64,000 nt of DNA from Burkholderia territorii (GCF_902833055.1 NZ_CADFEJ010000004.1:248001-312000), one strand, 5' to 3'; positions 15,956 to 25,152 are shown, numbered from the stretch's first letter. The notes: generated by a model from the sequence alone, not told the origin. A program made the numbers and translations.

Positions 15956-17377
15956 ATGAGCAGATTGATCGTGGTATCGAACCGTGTCGCCGCCGGCGAG
16001 GACACGCGCCCGAGCGCGGGCGGCCTCGCGGTCGGCGTGATGGACGCGCTGAAGGAAACCGGCGGCGTCTGGTTCGGCTGGAACGGCGAGATCGTCGGTA
16101 CGCCCGACGCCGCGCCCGCCATCCAGCGTGACGGCAACGTCACGTATGCGACGCTCGGGCTGACGCGGCGCGACTATGATCAGTACTACCGCGGCTTCTC
16201 GAACGCGACGCTGTGGCCGGTGTTTCACTACCGCGGCGATCTCGCGCGCTTCGACCGACAGGAGTACGCGGGCTATCTGCGCGTGAACGCGATGCTCGCG
16301 AAGCAGCTCGCCGCGCTGCTGCGGCCCGACGACCTGATCTGGGTGCACGACTATCACTTGCTGCCGTTCGCGCATTGCCTGCGCGAACTCGGCGTGAAAA
16401 ATCCGATCGGCTTCTTCCTGCACATTCCGTTTCCGTCGCCCGACATGCTGCGCATCGTGCCGCCGCACGAGGAACTCGTGAAGTTCATGTGCGCGTACGA
16501 CATCGCGGGCTTTCAGACCGAAGCGGACAAGCAGGCGTTCGCCGACTACATCGAGCGGCGCGGCATCGGCGCGGCCAGCGACGACGGGATGCTGCATGCG
16601 CACGGGCGCGTCGTGAAGGTCGCCGCCTATCCGATCGGCGTGCACCCGGATGCGATCGCGGACGCAGCCGTCCAGTACGCATCGCGCAAGCCGGTGAAGA
16701 TGCTGCGCGACGCACTCGGCGGCCGCAAGCTCGTGATGAGCGTCGACCGGCTCGACTATTCGAAAGGGCTGGTCGAACGCTTCCAGTCGTTCGAGCGGAT
16801 GCTCGCCAACGCGCCCGGCTGGCAGGGGCGCGTGTCGCTCGTGCAGATCGCGCCGCCGACGCGCTCCGACGTGCAGACCTACCAGCGCATTCGCGAAACG
16901 CTCGAAGGCGAGGCCGGCCGCATCAATGGCCGCTTCTCGCAGCTCGACTGGACGCCGATCCAGTACCTGAACCGCAAGTACGAGCGCAATCTGCTGATGG
17001 CGTTCTTCCGGATGTCGCAGGTCGGCTACGTGACGCCGTTGCGCGACGGGATGAATCTCGTCGCGAAGGAATACGTCGCATCGCAGGATCCGGCCGATCC
17101 GGGCGTGCTCGTGCTGTCGGAGTTCGCGGGCGCGGCGGCCGAGCTGACCGGTGCGCTGCTCGTCAATCCTTATGACCTGTCGCAGATGGCCGACGCGCTC
17201 GAGCGCGCGCTGTCGATGCCGCTCGCGGAGCGGCAGGCGCGTCACGAAGAGAACCTCGCGCGGCTGCGCGGAAACAATCTGTCGGTCTGGCGCGACACGT
17301 TCGTCGCCGACCTGCGCAGCGTCGCGGCGGCCGCATCGGTCACGCAGCGCGCGGGCCGGCGAGCCGCGCATGTCTGA
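15956..17377 (+). CDS. otsA: Trehalose-6-phosphate synthase
   Basis: 473 residues, a GT20 glycosyltransferase that joins UDP-glucose and glucose-6-phosphate. Visible family motifs: SNRVAAGEDTRPSAGGLAVG (substrate loop), WFGWNGE, WVHDYHLLPFA, the nucleotide-binding stretch MSVDRLDYSKGLVERF and the C-terminal PLRDGMNLVAKEYVASQ. An AGGAGGGA ribosome site precedes the ATG. It supports osmotic and stress protection. No otsB-like phosphatase is next to it; instead a P-loop protein overlaps its end by 8 bases. Confidence 0.95.
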   Translation: MSRLIVVSNRVAAGEDTRPSAGGLAVGVMDALKETGGVWFGWNGEIVGTPDAAPAIQRDGNVTYATLGLTRRDYDQYYRGFSNATLWPVFHYRGDLARFDRQEYAGYLRVNAMLAKQLAALLRPDDLIWVHDYHLLPFAHCLRELGVKNPIGFFLHIPFPSPDMLRIVPPHEELVKFMCAYDIAGFQTEADKQAFADYIERRGIGAASDDGMLHAHGRVVKVAAYPIGVHPDAIADAAVQYASRKPVKMLRDALGGRKLVMSVDRLDYSKGLVERFQSFERMLANAPGWQGRVSLVQIAPPTRSDVQTYQRIRETLEGEAGRINGRFSQLDWTPIQYLNRKYERNLLMAFFRMSQVGYVTPLRDGMNLVAKEYVASQDPADPGVLVLSEFAGAAAELTGALLVNPYDLSQMADALERALSMPLAERQARHEENLARLRGNNLSVWRDTFVADLRSVAAAASVTQRAGRRAAHV

Positions 17378-17951
17378 GCGCGTGGACGACGACGGCGCGG
17401 CGCAGGAGGTGTCCGCCCGCTTTTTTGTCGTCACGGGCGGCCCCGGCTCCGGCAAGAGCACGTTGCTTGATGCGCTCGAACGCAGTGGCTTCGCGCGTTC
17501 GCACGAGGCCGGGCGCGGCGTGATCCGCGATCAGATGGCGATCGACGGACCGGCGCTGCCCTGGCGCGACCGGGCCGCATTCGCCGAGCTGATGCTGAAC
17601 TGGGAAATGCGTTCGTATCATCTCGCACGAAGCGCGCGCGGGCCCGTGTTCTTCGACCGCGGCGTGCCGGACGTGATCGGCTATCTGCGGCTCACGGGCC
17701 TCGCGGTGCCCGCGCATGCGGAGGCCGCGGCGCGGCGCTTCCGGTATCACCGCCGCGTGTTCATCGCGCCGCCGTGGCCCGACATCTACACGCAGGATAC
17801 CGAGCGCCGGCAGGATTTCGCGGAGGCCGTGCGCACCTACGACGCAATGGTCGACTGCTATACGGCGTACGGGTATCGGTTGATCGAGCTGCCGTGCGCG
17901 AGCGTGAAGGCGCGCGTGCGCTTCGTGATGGACGCGCTCGACGCCGCCTGA
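17370..17951 (+). CDS. P-loop NTPase/kinase-like protein coupled to otsA
   Basis: 193 residues. Walker A GGPGSGKST at about 22-30 sits in a compact AAA_28/zeta-toxin-like kinase fold: FFDRGVPDVIGYLRL contains the DRG catalytic pattern of small-molecule kinases. The ATG lies inside the otsA 3' end (8-base overlap), implying coupled translation. The target is unknown; a link to trehalose or sugar-phosphate metabolism is suggested only by position. Confidence 0.75.
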   Translation: MSERVDDDGAAQEVSARFFVVTGGPGSGKSTLLDALERSGFARSHEAGRGVIRDQMAIDGPALPWRDRAAFAELMLNWEMRSYHLARSARGPVFFDRGVPDVIGYLRLTGLAVPAHAEAAARRFRYHRRVFIAPPWPDIYTQDTERRQDFAEAVRTYDAMVDCYTAYGYRLIELPCASVKARVRFVMDALDAA

Positions 17952-17960
17952 GCGGCGGCG

Positions 17961-19328
17961 TCAGGCCGCCGTGTCGGGGCGCGGCGACGCGATGCGCAGC
18001 ATGCTGACTCCCGCGGCGAGCGCCGCGAATACGGCCGCGACATAGAGCGCGATCGTCGGCCCATGGTCGGGCGCCAGCCCGAAAATCAGTGCGACGAGCG
18101 CGGCCCCGAGCGTCTGGCCCGTCAGGCGCGCCGTGCTCAGCATCCCGCCCGCGCCGCCGCTGCGCTCGCGCGGTGCCGACGACAGCATCGCGCGATTGTT
18201 CGGCGACTGGAACAGCCCGAAACCCGCGCCGCACAGCGCCATCCGCCACACGATATCGACGGTGCCCGGATGCGCGCCGATCATCGCGAGCGACAACAGC
18301 CCGGCCGCGAACAGCGCGAGCCCGATGCCGCCGAGGATGCCGGCCGAGTAACGATCCGACAGCACGCCGGCAAGCGGCGCGGCGAATACGATCACGAGCG
18401 GCCATGGCGTCATGTAGAGGCCGGTTTCGACCTGCGAGAAGCCGAGCGAGTGCTGCAGCCAGAACGGCAGCGCGACGAACGCGAGCATTTGCGACGTGAA
18501 CGAGGCCACCGACGTGCAGATCGACAGCGCGAACATCGGAATGCGCATCAGGTCGACCGGCAGCAGCGGTGCCGGCTGCGACAGCTGCCGCTTTACGAAG
18601 AAGTAACCGACCGCGAACGCGATCGCCAGCTCGCCGGCAACGTACGCGTGGCTTTCGCCGTGCCCGAGCCCGTCGACGGCCATGATCAGCAGCCCGAAGA
18701 CGCACGCGTTCATCAGCGCGCTCGGAAAGTCGTACGGCGCATCGTGCAGCGGGTTGGCCGGCAATGCACGGAGGCTGCCGAACACCGCCGCGATGCCGAT
18801 CGGCACGTTGACCGCGAACAGCCAGGGCCACGACGCGACCGACAGGATCGCCGATGCGACGGTCGGCCCGATCGCCGACGACAGCGCGACCACCATCGCG
18901 TTGATCGACAACCCGCGCCCGAGCATCGACGACGGGTAGATCATCCGCACGAGCGCTGCGTTCACGCTCATGATGCCGGCCGCGCCGAACCCCTGAATCA
19001 CGCGCATCACGGCGAGCACCGGCAGCGAGCCGGCGAGTGCGCAGCCGAGCGACGCCGCGGTGAAGAGCGCGAGCCCGGCGATGTAGATGCGGCGATAGCC
19101 GACGCGCTCGCCGAGCGACGCGAGAGGCAGCAGCGTGATCGTGACCGCGAGCTGGTACGCGTTGACGATCCAGATCGATGCGGCGTCGGACGCGCGCAGG
19201 TCGCGCGCGATCGTAGGCAGCGCGACGTTCGCGATGGCGCCGTCGAGCACGGCGAGCGTGATGCCCAGTGCGACGCAGACGATTGCCCAGTAGCGTTGCG
19301 GAAGCGGCAGGCCGGTATCGGCGTTCAT
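17961..19328 (-). CDS. MFS transporter, DHA2 (EmrB/QacA) family
   Basis: 455 residues, about 14 TM helices, an inner-membrane proton-driven drug or metabolite exporter. Motifs: D-x-x-x-x-N-V-A-L-P in TM1 (LDGAIANVALPTIARDL), the loop motif SLGERVGYRRIY and motif C-like stretches around ALSSAIGPTVASAIL. ATG 19328 (MNADTGLPLPQRYW) is the natural start but lacks a clear ribosome site. It is convergent with the otsA-linked gene, with a nine-base gap. Confidence 0.85.
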   Translation of the reverse strand: MNADTGLPLPQRYWAIVCVALGITLAVLDGAIANVALPTIARDLRASDAASIWIVNAYQLAVTITLLPLASLGERVGYRRIYIAGLALFTAASLGCALAGSLPVLAVMRVIQGFGAAGIMSVNAALVRMIYPSSMLGRGLSINAMVVALSSAIGPTVASAILSVASWPWLFAVNVPIGIAAVFGSLRALPANPLHDAPYDFPSALMNACVFGLLIMAVDGLGHGESHAYVAGELAIAFAVGYFFVKRQLSQPAPLLPVDLMRIPMFALSICTSVASFTSQMLAFVALPFWLQHSLGFSQVETGLYMTPWPLVIVFAAPLAGVLSDRYSAGILGGIGLALFAAGLLSLAMIGAHPGTVDIVWRMALCGAGFGLFQSPNNRAMLSSAPRERSGGAGGMLSTARLTGQTLGAALVALIFGLAPDHGPTIALYVAAVFAALAAGVSMLRIASPRPDTAA

Positions 19329-19514
19329 GGCGGGAGCGAAGGCGTGATGATCCGCGCGCCCGGAGGCCGGTTGCGTGCGCAACCATGCTCGCGGGTGGAG
19401 GCGGCGGTGAACGACCCGGTCAGCCTGGCGGCGCCGGAGCGGGACCGGTCGAGTGTATCACCGGACCGTATCGCGCGACGCCGGCAGCAGCCGGCCGGCG
19501 GCCGGTGCGTGCGT

Positions 19515-19895
19515 TCAACCTTCGAAGTCGAGGCCGCCGAGCCGCACGAGCGGGTCGGCCTGCGTGCGCGATGCGAGATCGATGTCGCGCGCGCTCTGCC
19601 ATGCGCTCAGCTTCCTCGGCAGCGCGCTCAGGTAGTGCTCGAACCGCGCGGGACCGTCGGGTGCCATCAACCGCTCGATCTCGTCCGTGTCCCAGGTCAG
19701 CTCGAGGTTCAGCGGATGCACGTAGCCGCTCACATGCTCGTGCGGCGCGCTGCGGACCTGCACGCGCGTCGGTTGCCCGTGCCCGCCGTATGGGACGACG
19801 TCGGTCAGCACGTGATCGGCGAAGAACGCCGCGATCGCCTGCGCAATGCGCGGCGCGAATTCGGTATCGAAACGGCGGGCGGTTTCGGGCTGCAT
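19515..19895 (-). CDS. Conserved hypothetical protein
   Basis: 126 residues starting MQPETARRFDTEFAPRIAQA, with an AGGAG ribosome site 9 bases upstream. No signal peptide or TM. An N-terminal helix is followed by beta strands (TRVQVRSAPHEHV, LNLELTWDTDEIE) and a helical end. I do not recognise a functional motif; it looks like one of the lineage-specific small cytosolic proteins common in Burkholderia. Confidence 0.7.
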   Translation of the reverse strand: MQPETARRFDTEFAPRIAQAIAAFFADHVLTDVVPYGGHGQPTRVQVRSAPHEHVSGYVHPLNLELTWDTDEIERLMAPDGPARFEHYLSALPRKLSAWQSARDIDLASRTQADPLVRLGGLDFEG

Positions 19896-20051
19896 GAAGG
19901 CGTCTCCTGTGTGCCGAAAATCGTAGCACGGCGGGGGCGCGTTTCGGTGTGCGTGATACCGGTAATGGCGCGTTACCACTTGCTGCATCTATTACGGCCG
20001 CGCGCGACCACAATGCATCGCATCCAGTACCACTTCGCGTGGGAGTCCATC

Positions 20052-20414
20052 ATGAAAAGAATTGCCGCAGTATGTGTCCTTGCCGGTTCGCTCGCCGTGG
20101 CCGGCCCGGCTTCCGCGCATGGCCGCGACGGGGGCGACATCATCGGCGCGCTGATCGGCGGCGCGGTGCTCGGTGCGATCGTGACGTCGGCGATGAATCC
20201 GCCCGTCGCGTATCAGGCGCCCGTGTATCAGGCACCGGCCTATCAGCCGCCGACGTACTACCAGGCACCGGCTTACCAGCAGCCCGCGTATCCGACGTAT
20301 CAGCAGGCGCAGTACCAGGACGACGGCCCGGACTATTGCTACGACCGCTATCAGCGCCCGTATGTGTGCGGCGCGCCGGTATCGGGCGGCTATGCGCGGC
20401 CGGCTGGCTGGTGA
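20052..20414 (+). CDS. Small exported protein with Tyr/Pro/Gln repeats
   Basis: 120 residues. A cleaved signal peptide (MKRIAAVCVLAGSLAVAGPA, SAHA) is followed by a glycine-zipper-like helix (IIGALIGGAVLGAIVTSAM) and a degenerate repeat of YQAP-x-YQAPAYQPP type, then DYCYDRYQRPYVCG with two cysteines. GGGAG precedes the ATG. Probably an envelope or surface protein; function unknown. Confidence 0.7.
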   Translation: MKRIAAVCVLAGSLAVAGPASAHGRDGGDIIGALIGGAVLGAIVTSAMNPPVAYQAPVYQAPAYQPPTYYQAPAYQQPAYPTYQQAQYQDDGPDYCYDRYQRPYVCGAPVSGGYARPAGW

Positions 20415-20491
20415 GCGGGCGCATGACCGGGCACGGCGTCACGTGCTCGGTGCCGATTGAACGAATTCCCGGCAACGGGAAGACAAAAGTT

Positions 20492-20518
20492 AAGGCCCCC
20501 GCGTGATGCGAGGGCCTT
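20492..20518. terminator. Terminator hairpin between convergent genes
   Basis: AAGGCCC...GGGCCTT with an inner CGC/GCG pairing forms a hairpin with one mismatch, flanked by A-rich and T-rich sequence (ACAAAAGTT before, TTTGTCATTT after), so it can work on both strands. Confidence 0.65.
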
Positions 20519-20609
20519 TGTCATTTCTCGGACGTTGGTTATCGAACGCCGGACGGAAACTGCGCGACGCCGCGTGCGGATACAAACGGTTGCAATTGGA
20601 TCTGCTGGC

Positions 20610-20939
20610 TCAGTGGCGGTGGCCGCCGTCGCCGCGTCCGCCGCCGCCTTCGTTCCAGTCGCCACGGCGCCCGCCGCCGCGCCCCCAGCCGCCGTGGTCC
20701 CAGCGATCGCCGCGATCGCGATCCCAGCGGCGGTAGTCGCGGTGGCCGTGGTCCCAGTCGCGTCCGCCGCCGCCTCCCCAGATATTGACCGTGCCATAGA
20801 TGGGCGAGGCCCCGTAGGCCGGCCCGTACGCGTACCCGGGATCGGAATAGTAGGGCTGTCCGTAGCCGTATCCGGCGTCCGGACCGACGACGCACCCGGC
20901 CAGCAGCGTGGCGACGCCGGCGGCAATGAGCTTCAGCAT
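20610..20939 (-). CDS. Small glycine/arginine-rich lipoprotein
   Basis: 109 residues. Lipobox LLAGC after MLKLIAAGVAT; a Tyr/Gly-rich mature start (YGYGQPYYSDPGYAYGPAYG) changes to a Trp/Asp/Arg/Gly-rich tail (GGRDWDHGHRDYRRWDRDRG) ending GGHRH. ATG 20939 is preferred over 20951 because GGAG is 7 bases before it. Probably envelope-attached; unknown role. Confidence 0.65.
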   Translation of the reverse strand: MLKLIAAGVATLLAGCVVGPDAGYGYGQPYYSDPGYAYGPAYGASPIYGTVNIWGGGGGRDWDHGHRDYRRWDRDRGDRWDHGGWGRGGGRRGDWNEGGGGRGDGGHRH

Positions 20940-21082
20940 GATGTTCTCCATTGGTTCCCCTATAAGTACCGCGCGCGGGGATTGCCGGCTGTTTGCATTT
21001 GTGTCGTCAAATTACAGCCTCGTAAGGTCGCGCGACGAAAGTGTTAGCATCGGGGCCTATTTTGTTTATCAGGAGCACATCG

Positions 21083-21583
21083 ATGAAATTCGCGATCCGG
21101 GCCGCCCTGGCCGCCCTTTGCGTGACGACCGCCGCCGCGTGGGCGGCGGGCCCCGCATCGGCACCCGCCGTGCCGGCCGAATCGATCAAGATGTTCCCGC
21201 AGCCGACGGCCGGCCAGCAGCGCGCGGTGATCGCGCTGCCCGCGCTCGAGAACGAGGGCGACGCACGCGTCGAGCTGATGATCGGCAAGACGCTGCAGAC
21301 CGACTGCAACCAGCAATGGTTCGGCGGCGAGTTGATCGCCGAGGACGTGAAGGGCTGGGGCTATACGTACTATCGGCTGACCGACGTGAAGGGGCCGGCA
21401 TCGACGCTGATGGCCTGCCCGGGCCAGGCGCCGCAGCAGCGCTTCGTGCAGGTGCGCGGTGACGGGCAGTTGCTGCGCTACAACAGCCGCCTGCCGCTCG
21501 TCGTCTACGTGCCGGACGGTTTCGACGTGCGCTACCGCGTGTGGCATGCGTCGAAGGACGTGCAGCAGGCCGTCACGCAGTAA
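21083..21583 (+). CDS. eco: Ecotin, periplasmic serine-protease inhibitor
   Basis: 166 residues. Signal peptide to about A21, then a full ecotin domain: IKMFPQPTAGQQRAVIALPA, C75 and C112 as the conserved disulfide, the reactive loop STLMACP (106-112), then LLRYNSRLPLVVYVPDGFDV and RYRVWHASK. By alignment with E. coli ecotin (STMMACP, P1 Met84) the P1 residue here is L109. It inhibits trypsin-fold proteases, including host neutrophil elastase in studied species. An AGGAG ribosome site precedes the ATG. Confidence 0.92.
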   Translation: MKFAIRAALAALCVTTAAAWAAGPASAPAVPAESIKMFPQPTAGQQRAVIALPALENEGDARVELMIGKTLQTDCNQQWFGGELIAEDVKGWGYTYYRLTDVKGPASTLMACPGQAPQQRFVQVRGDGQLLRYNSRLPLVVYVPDGFDVRYRVWHASKDVQQAVTQ

Positions 21584-21671
21584 GGCGTCGACCGGCGCGG
21601 TCTTGCGGGCGCGCTTGCCGCTCCCCGGGCCGCGCCGTTTCAGCCGGCTTCCTTTCGGATTCCGACGTTAT

Positions 21672-21697
21672 CCGCCGTTCGCGCCCGCGAGCGGCGG
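21672..21697. terminator. 11-bp hairpin downstream of ecotin
   Basis: CCGCCGTTCGC pairs with GCGAGCGGCGG (one G-T pair) around GCCC. It lies 90 bases after the ecotin stop. The remaining bases up to the next gene, annotated separately, hold no convincing gene. Confidence 0.5.
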
Positions 21698-22047
21698 CCA
21701 TGCGGCCCGCGCGGCTTGCGCGACCGCCTTCCGATCTCCGACGGCTCGTGCCGTCGCGTGCCTGAATCGCCGTTCCCTGTTGCACCGTCACGCAGTAGCG
21801 CGCGATTGCATCGCGATTGGCGTGCGCGAACGCTTCGCCTTTCAGACGAAGGTTCGGGCTTCTACTCAATTTTCCGCGCATGTTCGCCGGGTTCGGCAAG
21901 GTGCGGTCGTGGGCCGCATGTCGCCGTGATGACGTGGCGATGAATGAAAGAGGATAACGAAATATTTCACAGGTGCAGCGCGGAATTCATTTACAAAGTG
22001 ATCGAGCGTACTTACGATGACGCCAATTTCGGCTAGCGGAACTTCGC
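21698..22047. other. Intergenic region before the beta-helix lipoprotein
   Basis: 350 bases with no supported gene. The last 110 bases are AT-richer (for example GAAATATTTCAC at about 21960) and probably carry the promoter of the gene at 22048. Confidence 0.4.
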
Positions 22048-23418
22048 ATGCGTACAGTCAATTGGGCGATGTTCGCCGCGCTCTGCCTTTGTCTTGCCGC
22101 ATGTGGCGGCGGTGACGGCAACGCTGCCGCGGGCGCACAGACCGTTGCGGGTACATCGACATCGGTCGTTGCACCTGCCGGTGCCGCATCCGGTGCATCG
22201 GCTTCATCGGCGAATTCCGACAGCCCGGTGTCGACCGCCGGGCCGGCCGGTGCGACGCTTCCGCCTTCCAGTGGCACCAAGCCGATTCCGGTCGCCGACG
22301 TGACGGTTTATCCGGCCGCCGACGGCAGCGATCAGGCCGATGCGCTGCAGAAGGCATTCGACAGCCTGCGTGCCGGGCAGCGTCTGGTCATCGCTCCGGG
22401 ACGCTACGCCGTTGGGCATTCGCTTGCCGTGACGGTGCCCCAGACGGTGATTTCCGGATACGGCGCGACGCTGGCCGCCACCAACCCGGCCGACCAGACG
22501 ATCGAGATGAGGGGCGCGGGTTCGACGCTCGTCGGCGTGACGTTGGCCGGCACCGGAACGACACGGCTCACGACGCCCGAATCGACCAAGGTCGAGGTGA
22601 CGGGCTCGGACGTCCAGATACTCGGCGTGACGATCCAGGGCGGCGCGAGCGCCGGGATCTTCGTGTTCGGCGGCAACGGTATCGCGATCGTGGGCAATAC
22701 CGTGCGCGCGACGCTCGCCGACGGCATCCATACGACTTACGGGTCGACCAACGTGCTGGTGCAGAACAATACGGTGGCCGGCACCGGAGACGATCTGATC
22801 GCCGTGGTCAGCTATCTCGGCGACGGCCGCCTCAGCGGCAATGTACTGATCGACCATAACGCGGTGTCCGGCAACGCGTGGGGGCGCGGCATCACCGTCG
22901 TCGGCGGGCAGGCGGTAACGATCTCGAACAACACGGTCGACGCCGTCGAGAAGGCGGCGGGGATTCTCGTCGCGCAGGAGGACAGCTGGAAGACCTACGG
23001 GTCGTCGAACGTCGTCATCACCGGCAATATCGTGACCAACATCCAGACCACGAACGCAAACAACGGGCTGCAGCCGACGCAGCAGGGGGCGATCGAACTG
23101 GATACGTGGTCGGGAACCGTGTCCGATGTCACGGTGGCGGATAACCGCGTGTCAGGCTCCGGCTATGCGGGTTTCCGGGCGTCCGGGAACGTGTGTTCGT
23201 TCAGCGTGACGGGCAACACGTTCTCGTCGATTGCCGGTTTGCCGGTCGGCTTGTTGACGAATGGTTGCGCGGCGAACCAGATCGTCGTCGATGCGAATCG
23301 GCTCGGGGACGGCAGCCTGCTGGCACTGCCGGCCGGGGCGTCGTTTGCCGGCACGTTCGCAGTGACGGGCGCGAATGCGAGTTTGATGCCGCAGGTCAGG
23401 ACGGGGTTGATGCTGTGA
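22048..23418 (+). CDS. Right-handed beta-helix lipoprotein (pectate-lyase fold)
   Basis: 456 residues. Lipobox LAAC (C19) in LCLCLAACGGGDGN, a Ser/Ala/Gly-rich linker to about 80, then VTVYPAADGSDQADALQKAF typical of pectate-lyase-3-like superfamily entry strands. The body (about 120-430) is a run of PbH1-type coils: VSGNAWGRGITVVGG, ITVVGGQAVTISNNTVDAV, VVITGNIVTNIQTT. Such proteins cleave or bind polysaccharide; no catalytic set can be named. Probably surface or periplasmic. It is the last chromosomal protein gene before the tRNA. Confidence 0.8.
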   Translation: MRTVNWAMFAALCLCLAACGGGDGNAAAGAQTVAGTSTSVVAPAGAASGASASSANSDSPVSTAGPAGATLPPSSGTKPIPVADVTVYPAADGSDQADALQKAFDSLRAGQRLVIAPGRYAVGHSLAVTVPQTVISGYGATLAATNPADQTIEMRGAGSTLVGVTLAGTGTTRLTTPESTKVEVTGSDVQILGVTIQGGASAGIFVFGGNGIAIVGNTVRATLADGIHTTYGSTNVLVQNNTVAGTGDDLIAVVSYLGDGRLSGNVLIDHNAVSGNAWGRGITVVGGQAVTISNNTVDAVEKAAGILVAQEDSWKTYGSSNVVITGNIVTNIQTTNANNGLQPTQQGAIELDTWSGTVSDVTVADNRVSGSGYAGFRASGNVCSFSVTGNTFSSIAGLPVGLLTNGCAANQIVVDANRLGDGSLLALPAGASFAGTFAVTGANASLMPQVRTGLML

Positions 23419-23574
23419 CGAGGTGGCGGGGGTGCGGGGTGGTGGCCGATGTTTGGTGAAACACGGCGTGCGTGGGCGCGGTAGGCAGACGACTAGAGAG
23501 AGCGTGCGTGATCCGACGGACGCGGCGCGTGTGGACAGCGCGATATCAAGGCATGTGGAAATTCGGGAAACTGC

Positions 23575-23649
23575 TGGTCCCCCCGACAGGAATCGAACCT
23601 GTATCTAGCGCTTAGGAGGCGCTTGTTCTATCCATTGAACTACGGGGAG
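23575..23649 (-). tRNA. tRNA-Arg (anticodon CCT)
   Basis: The minus strand folds into a complete cloverleaf. Acceptor CTCCCCG pairs with CGGGGGG (one G-T pair), the D arm contains GTTCAATGGATAGAAC, the anticodon loop CTCCTAA gives CCT, and the T arm is ACAGG-TTCGATT-CCTGT. Discriminator A and CCA are encoded. Its 5' end faces the prophage; the gene is intact. Confidence 0.95.
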
Positions 23650-23785
23650 CGGATAGTTTGAGCGGGATGGACTGAACCCTTGCGAATCAGGCTCTTAGCC
23701 TTGCCCCGTGTGCCTTTCCGGGATTTTCGTCTTTCCGCGCATGACGCGAAATGACGGGTTGTGAAGCATAGTTTAACGCCCCGCC

Positions 23786-23846
23786 TGCTACAATTCTGCT
23801 ACAAATCGACCCTGTAGCAGCGTATGTGGATGACGCATTGCTACAG
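23786..23846. repeat. Four TGCTACA repeats before the integrase gene
   Basis: TGCTACAA occurs at 23786-23793 and 23797-23804 (11 bases apart), an inverted copy TGTAGCAG at 23813-23820 and TGCTACAG at 23839-23846. The cluster is immediately upstream of the integrase start, where integrase arm-type or excisionase sites are expected; they may also autoregulate int. Confidence 0.6.
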
Positions 23847-23865
23847 TCCACAAACGGGGTGTTTC

Positions 23866-24963
23866 ATGGCTTCGATCCTCAAGATCGGCGACCGCTGGCG
23901 TGCTCAAATCCGCCGGCGGGGACAGAGTATAGCAAAGACGTTTCGAACCAAGGGCGCGGCTGAAGCGTGGGCGCGCGAGATCGAGGGTGGTATCGACAAG
24001 GGGCAAGGCGCCGTTGGCGAGCAGACGATCACGGTCGGCGAGTTGGTGCGCTTGTATCGAAACGCTCGTAACGATTCCGGTCGGCCGGTAGCGGAGAAGT
24101 CGAACGAAGATTACATGCTCAAGCGGCTGGAAAGTCACTTTGATGATGAGGTGGCGGCGAAGCTATCAACCAAGCGGCTGGTCAAGTTCGCCCAGGAGCG
24201 CAAGAAAGACGGGGCGGGGCAGTACACGATCGACATGGACATATCCAAGCTCGGGACGGTGTACAAACACATGGCGTCGCTACTCGATCTGCGGTTGCCG
24301 CACGCTCCAAGCATTGCGCGGCCGACTCTCGATCACCTGCAGCTAATCGGGCCGGGGAAGCTCCGCGACCGGCGGCCGACACGTGAAGAGATCGTCAAGA
24401 TCTTCGAGTGGTTCGCTGAACATCCGGAGCGCGAACAGGCGGTGCCAGATGTCATCCGCGTCGCGATGAAAAGTGCATTCCGGCGCGGCGAGCTGTTTCG
24501 CTTGACGTGGTCCGATCTCGACGTCGAGCGCCGGCTCGCGTTAGTCCGCGATCGCAAACATCCACGACAGAAGAAGGGCAACGATGAGTGGGTGCCTCTA
24601 ATCGGTGACTCGCTTGAAGTATTGCTGCGTCAGCCACGGTATCCGGTGCCGCCTGAATACGAGGCGAAGCGCAAGATGGACCCGAAGATCGAGCCGCATC
24701 CGAACGAATACATTTTTCGTTTCGACAAGAGCACTGCGAGCAAGTACTTCAAGCTGGCCTGTGACGACAAAGGCATCGTCGATCTTCGTCTGCACGATCT
24801 CCGGCACGAAGCGACGAGTGCGCTGTTCGAAGGCGGATGGGATATTCCGGAAGTTGCGGCGGTGACCGGGCACAAAGATTGGCGCAACCTGAAGCGGTAC
24901 ACCAATCTGAATCCTGAGCAAGTCGCAAAGAAAGGGCAGCTACGTCTAGTTAACGAGGCGTAG
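23866..24963 (+). CDS. int: Phage tyrosine-recombinase integrase
   Basis: 365 residues. The N-terminal SAM-like core-binding region (about 55-160) precedes the catalytic domain (about 170-355) with R207 (FRRGEL), K231, H310-x-x-R313 (HDLRHEA), H336 and nucleophile Y345 (LKRYTNLN). It inserts and excises the prophage. The start is MASILKIGDRW at 23866; the short extension upstream crosses the TGCTACA repeats. It reads away from tRNA-Arg. A related C-terminal fragment lies at 27565. Confidence 0.93.
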   Translation: MASILKIGDRWRAQIRRRGQSIAKTFRTKGAAEAWAREIEGGIDKGQGAVGEQTITVGELVRLYRNARNDSGRPVAEKSNEDYMLKRLESHFDDEVAAKLSTKRLVKFAQERKKDGAGQYTIDMDISKLGTVYKHMASLLDLRLPHAPSIARPTLDHLQLIGPGKLRDRRPTREEIVKIFEWFAEHPEREQAVPDVIRVAMKSAFRRGELFRLTWSDLDVERRLALVRDRKHPRQKKGNDEWVPLIGDSLEVLLRQPRYPVPPEYEAKRKMDPKIEPHPNEYIFRFDKSTASKYFKLACDDKGIVDLRLHDLRHEATSALFEGGWDIPEVAAVTGHKDWRNLKRYTNLNPEQVAKKGQLRLVNEA

Positions 24964-25152
24964 CTTTGAAATTGCAGGCTCTGCTGGGGCGGTGGGACGG
25001 TATGGCCGTCTGCTGGTTAGCGTTGCAATTCCTCGTGGACTGTGTTTACATACAGTAGTTCATGAGTAACGCGGCGCGCCGACGAGCTTGCTTTTTCGTT
25101 ACACTCCCACCGAACCGCGTCTGGCGGTAAGGCTACGAAAAGGAGACCAGTC

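Noticed and set aside
18063..20051. Long plus-strand open frame opposite the MFS gene
   Set aside because: Composition is Arg/Gln/His-rich shadow; only its last part, from ATG 20052, is a real signal-peptide protein.
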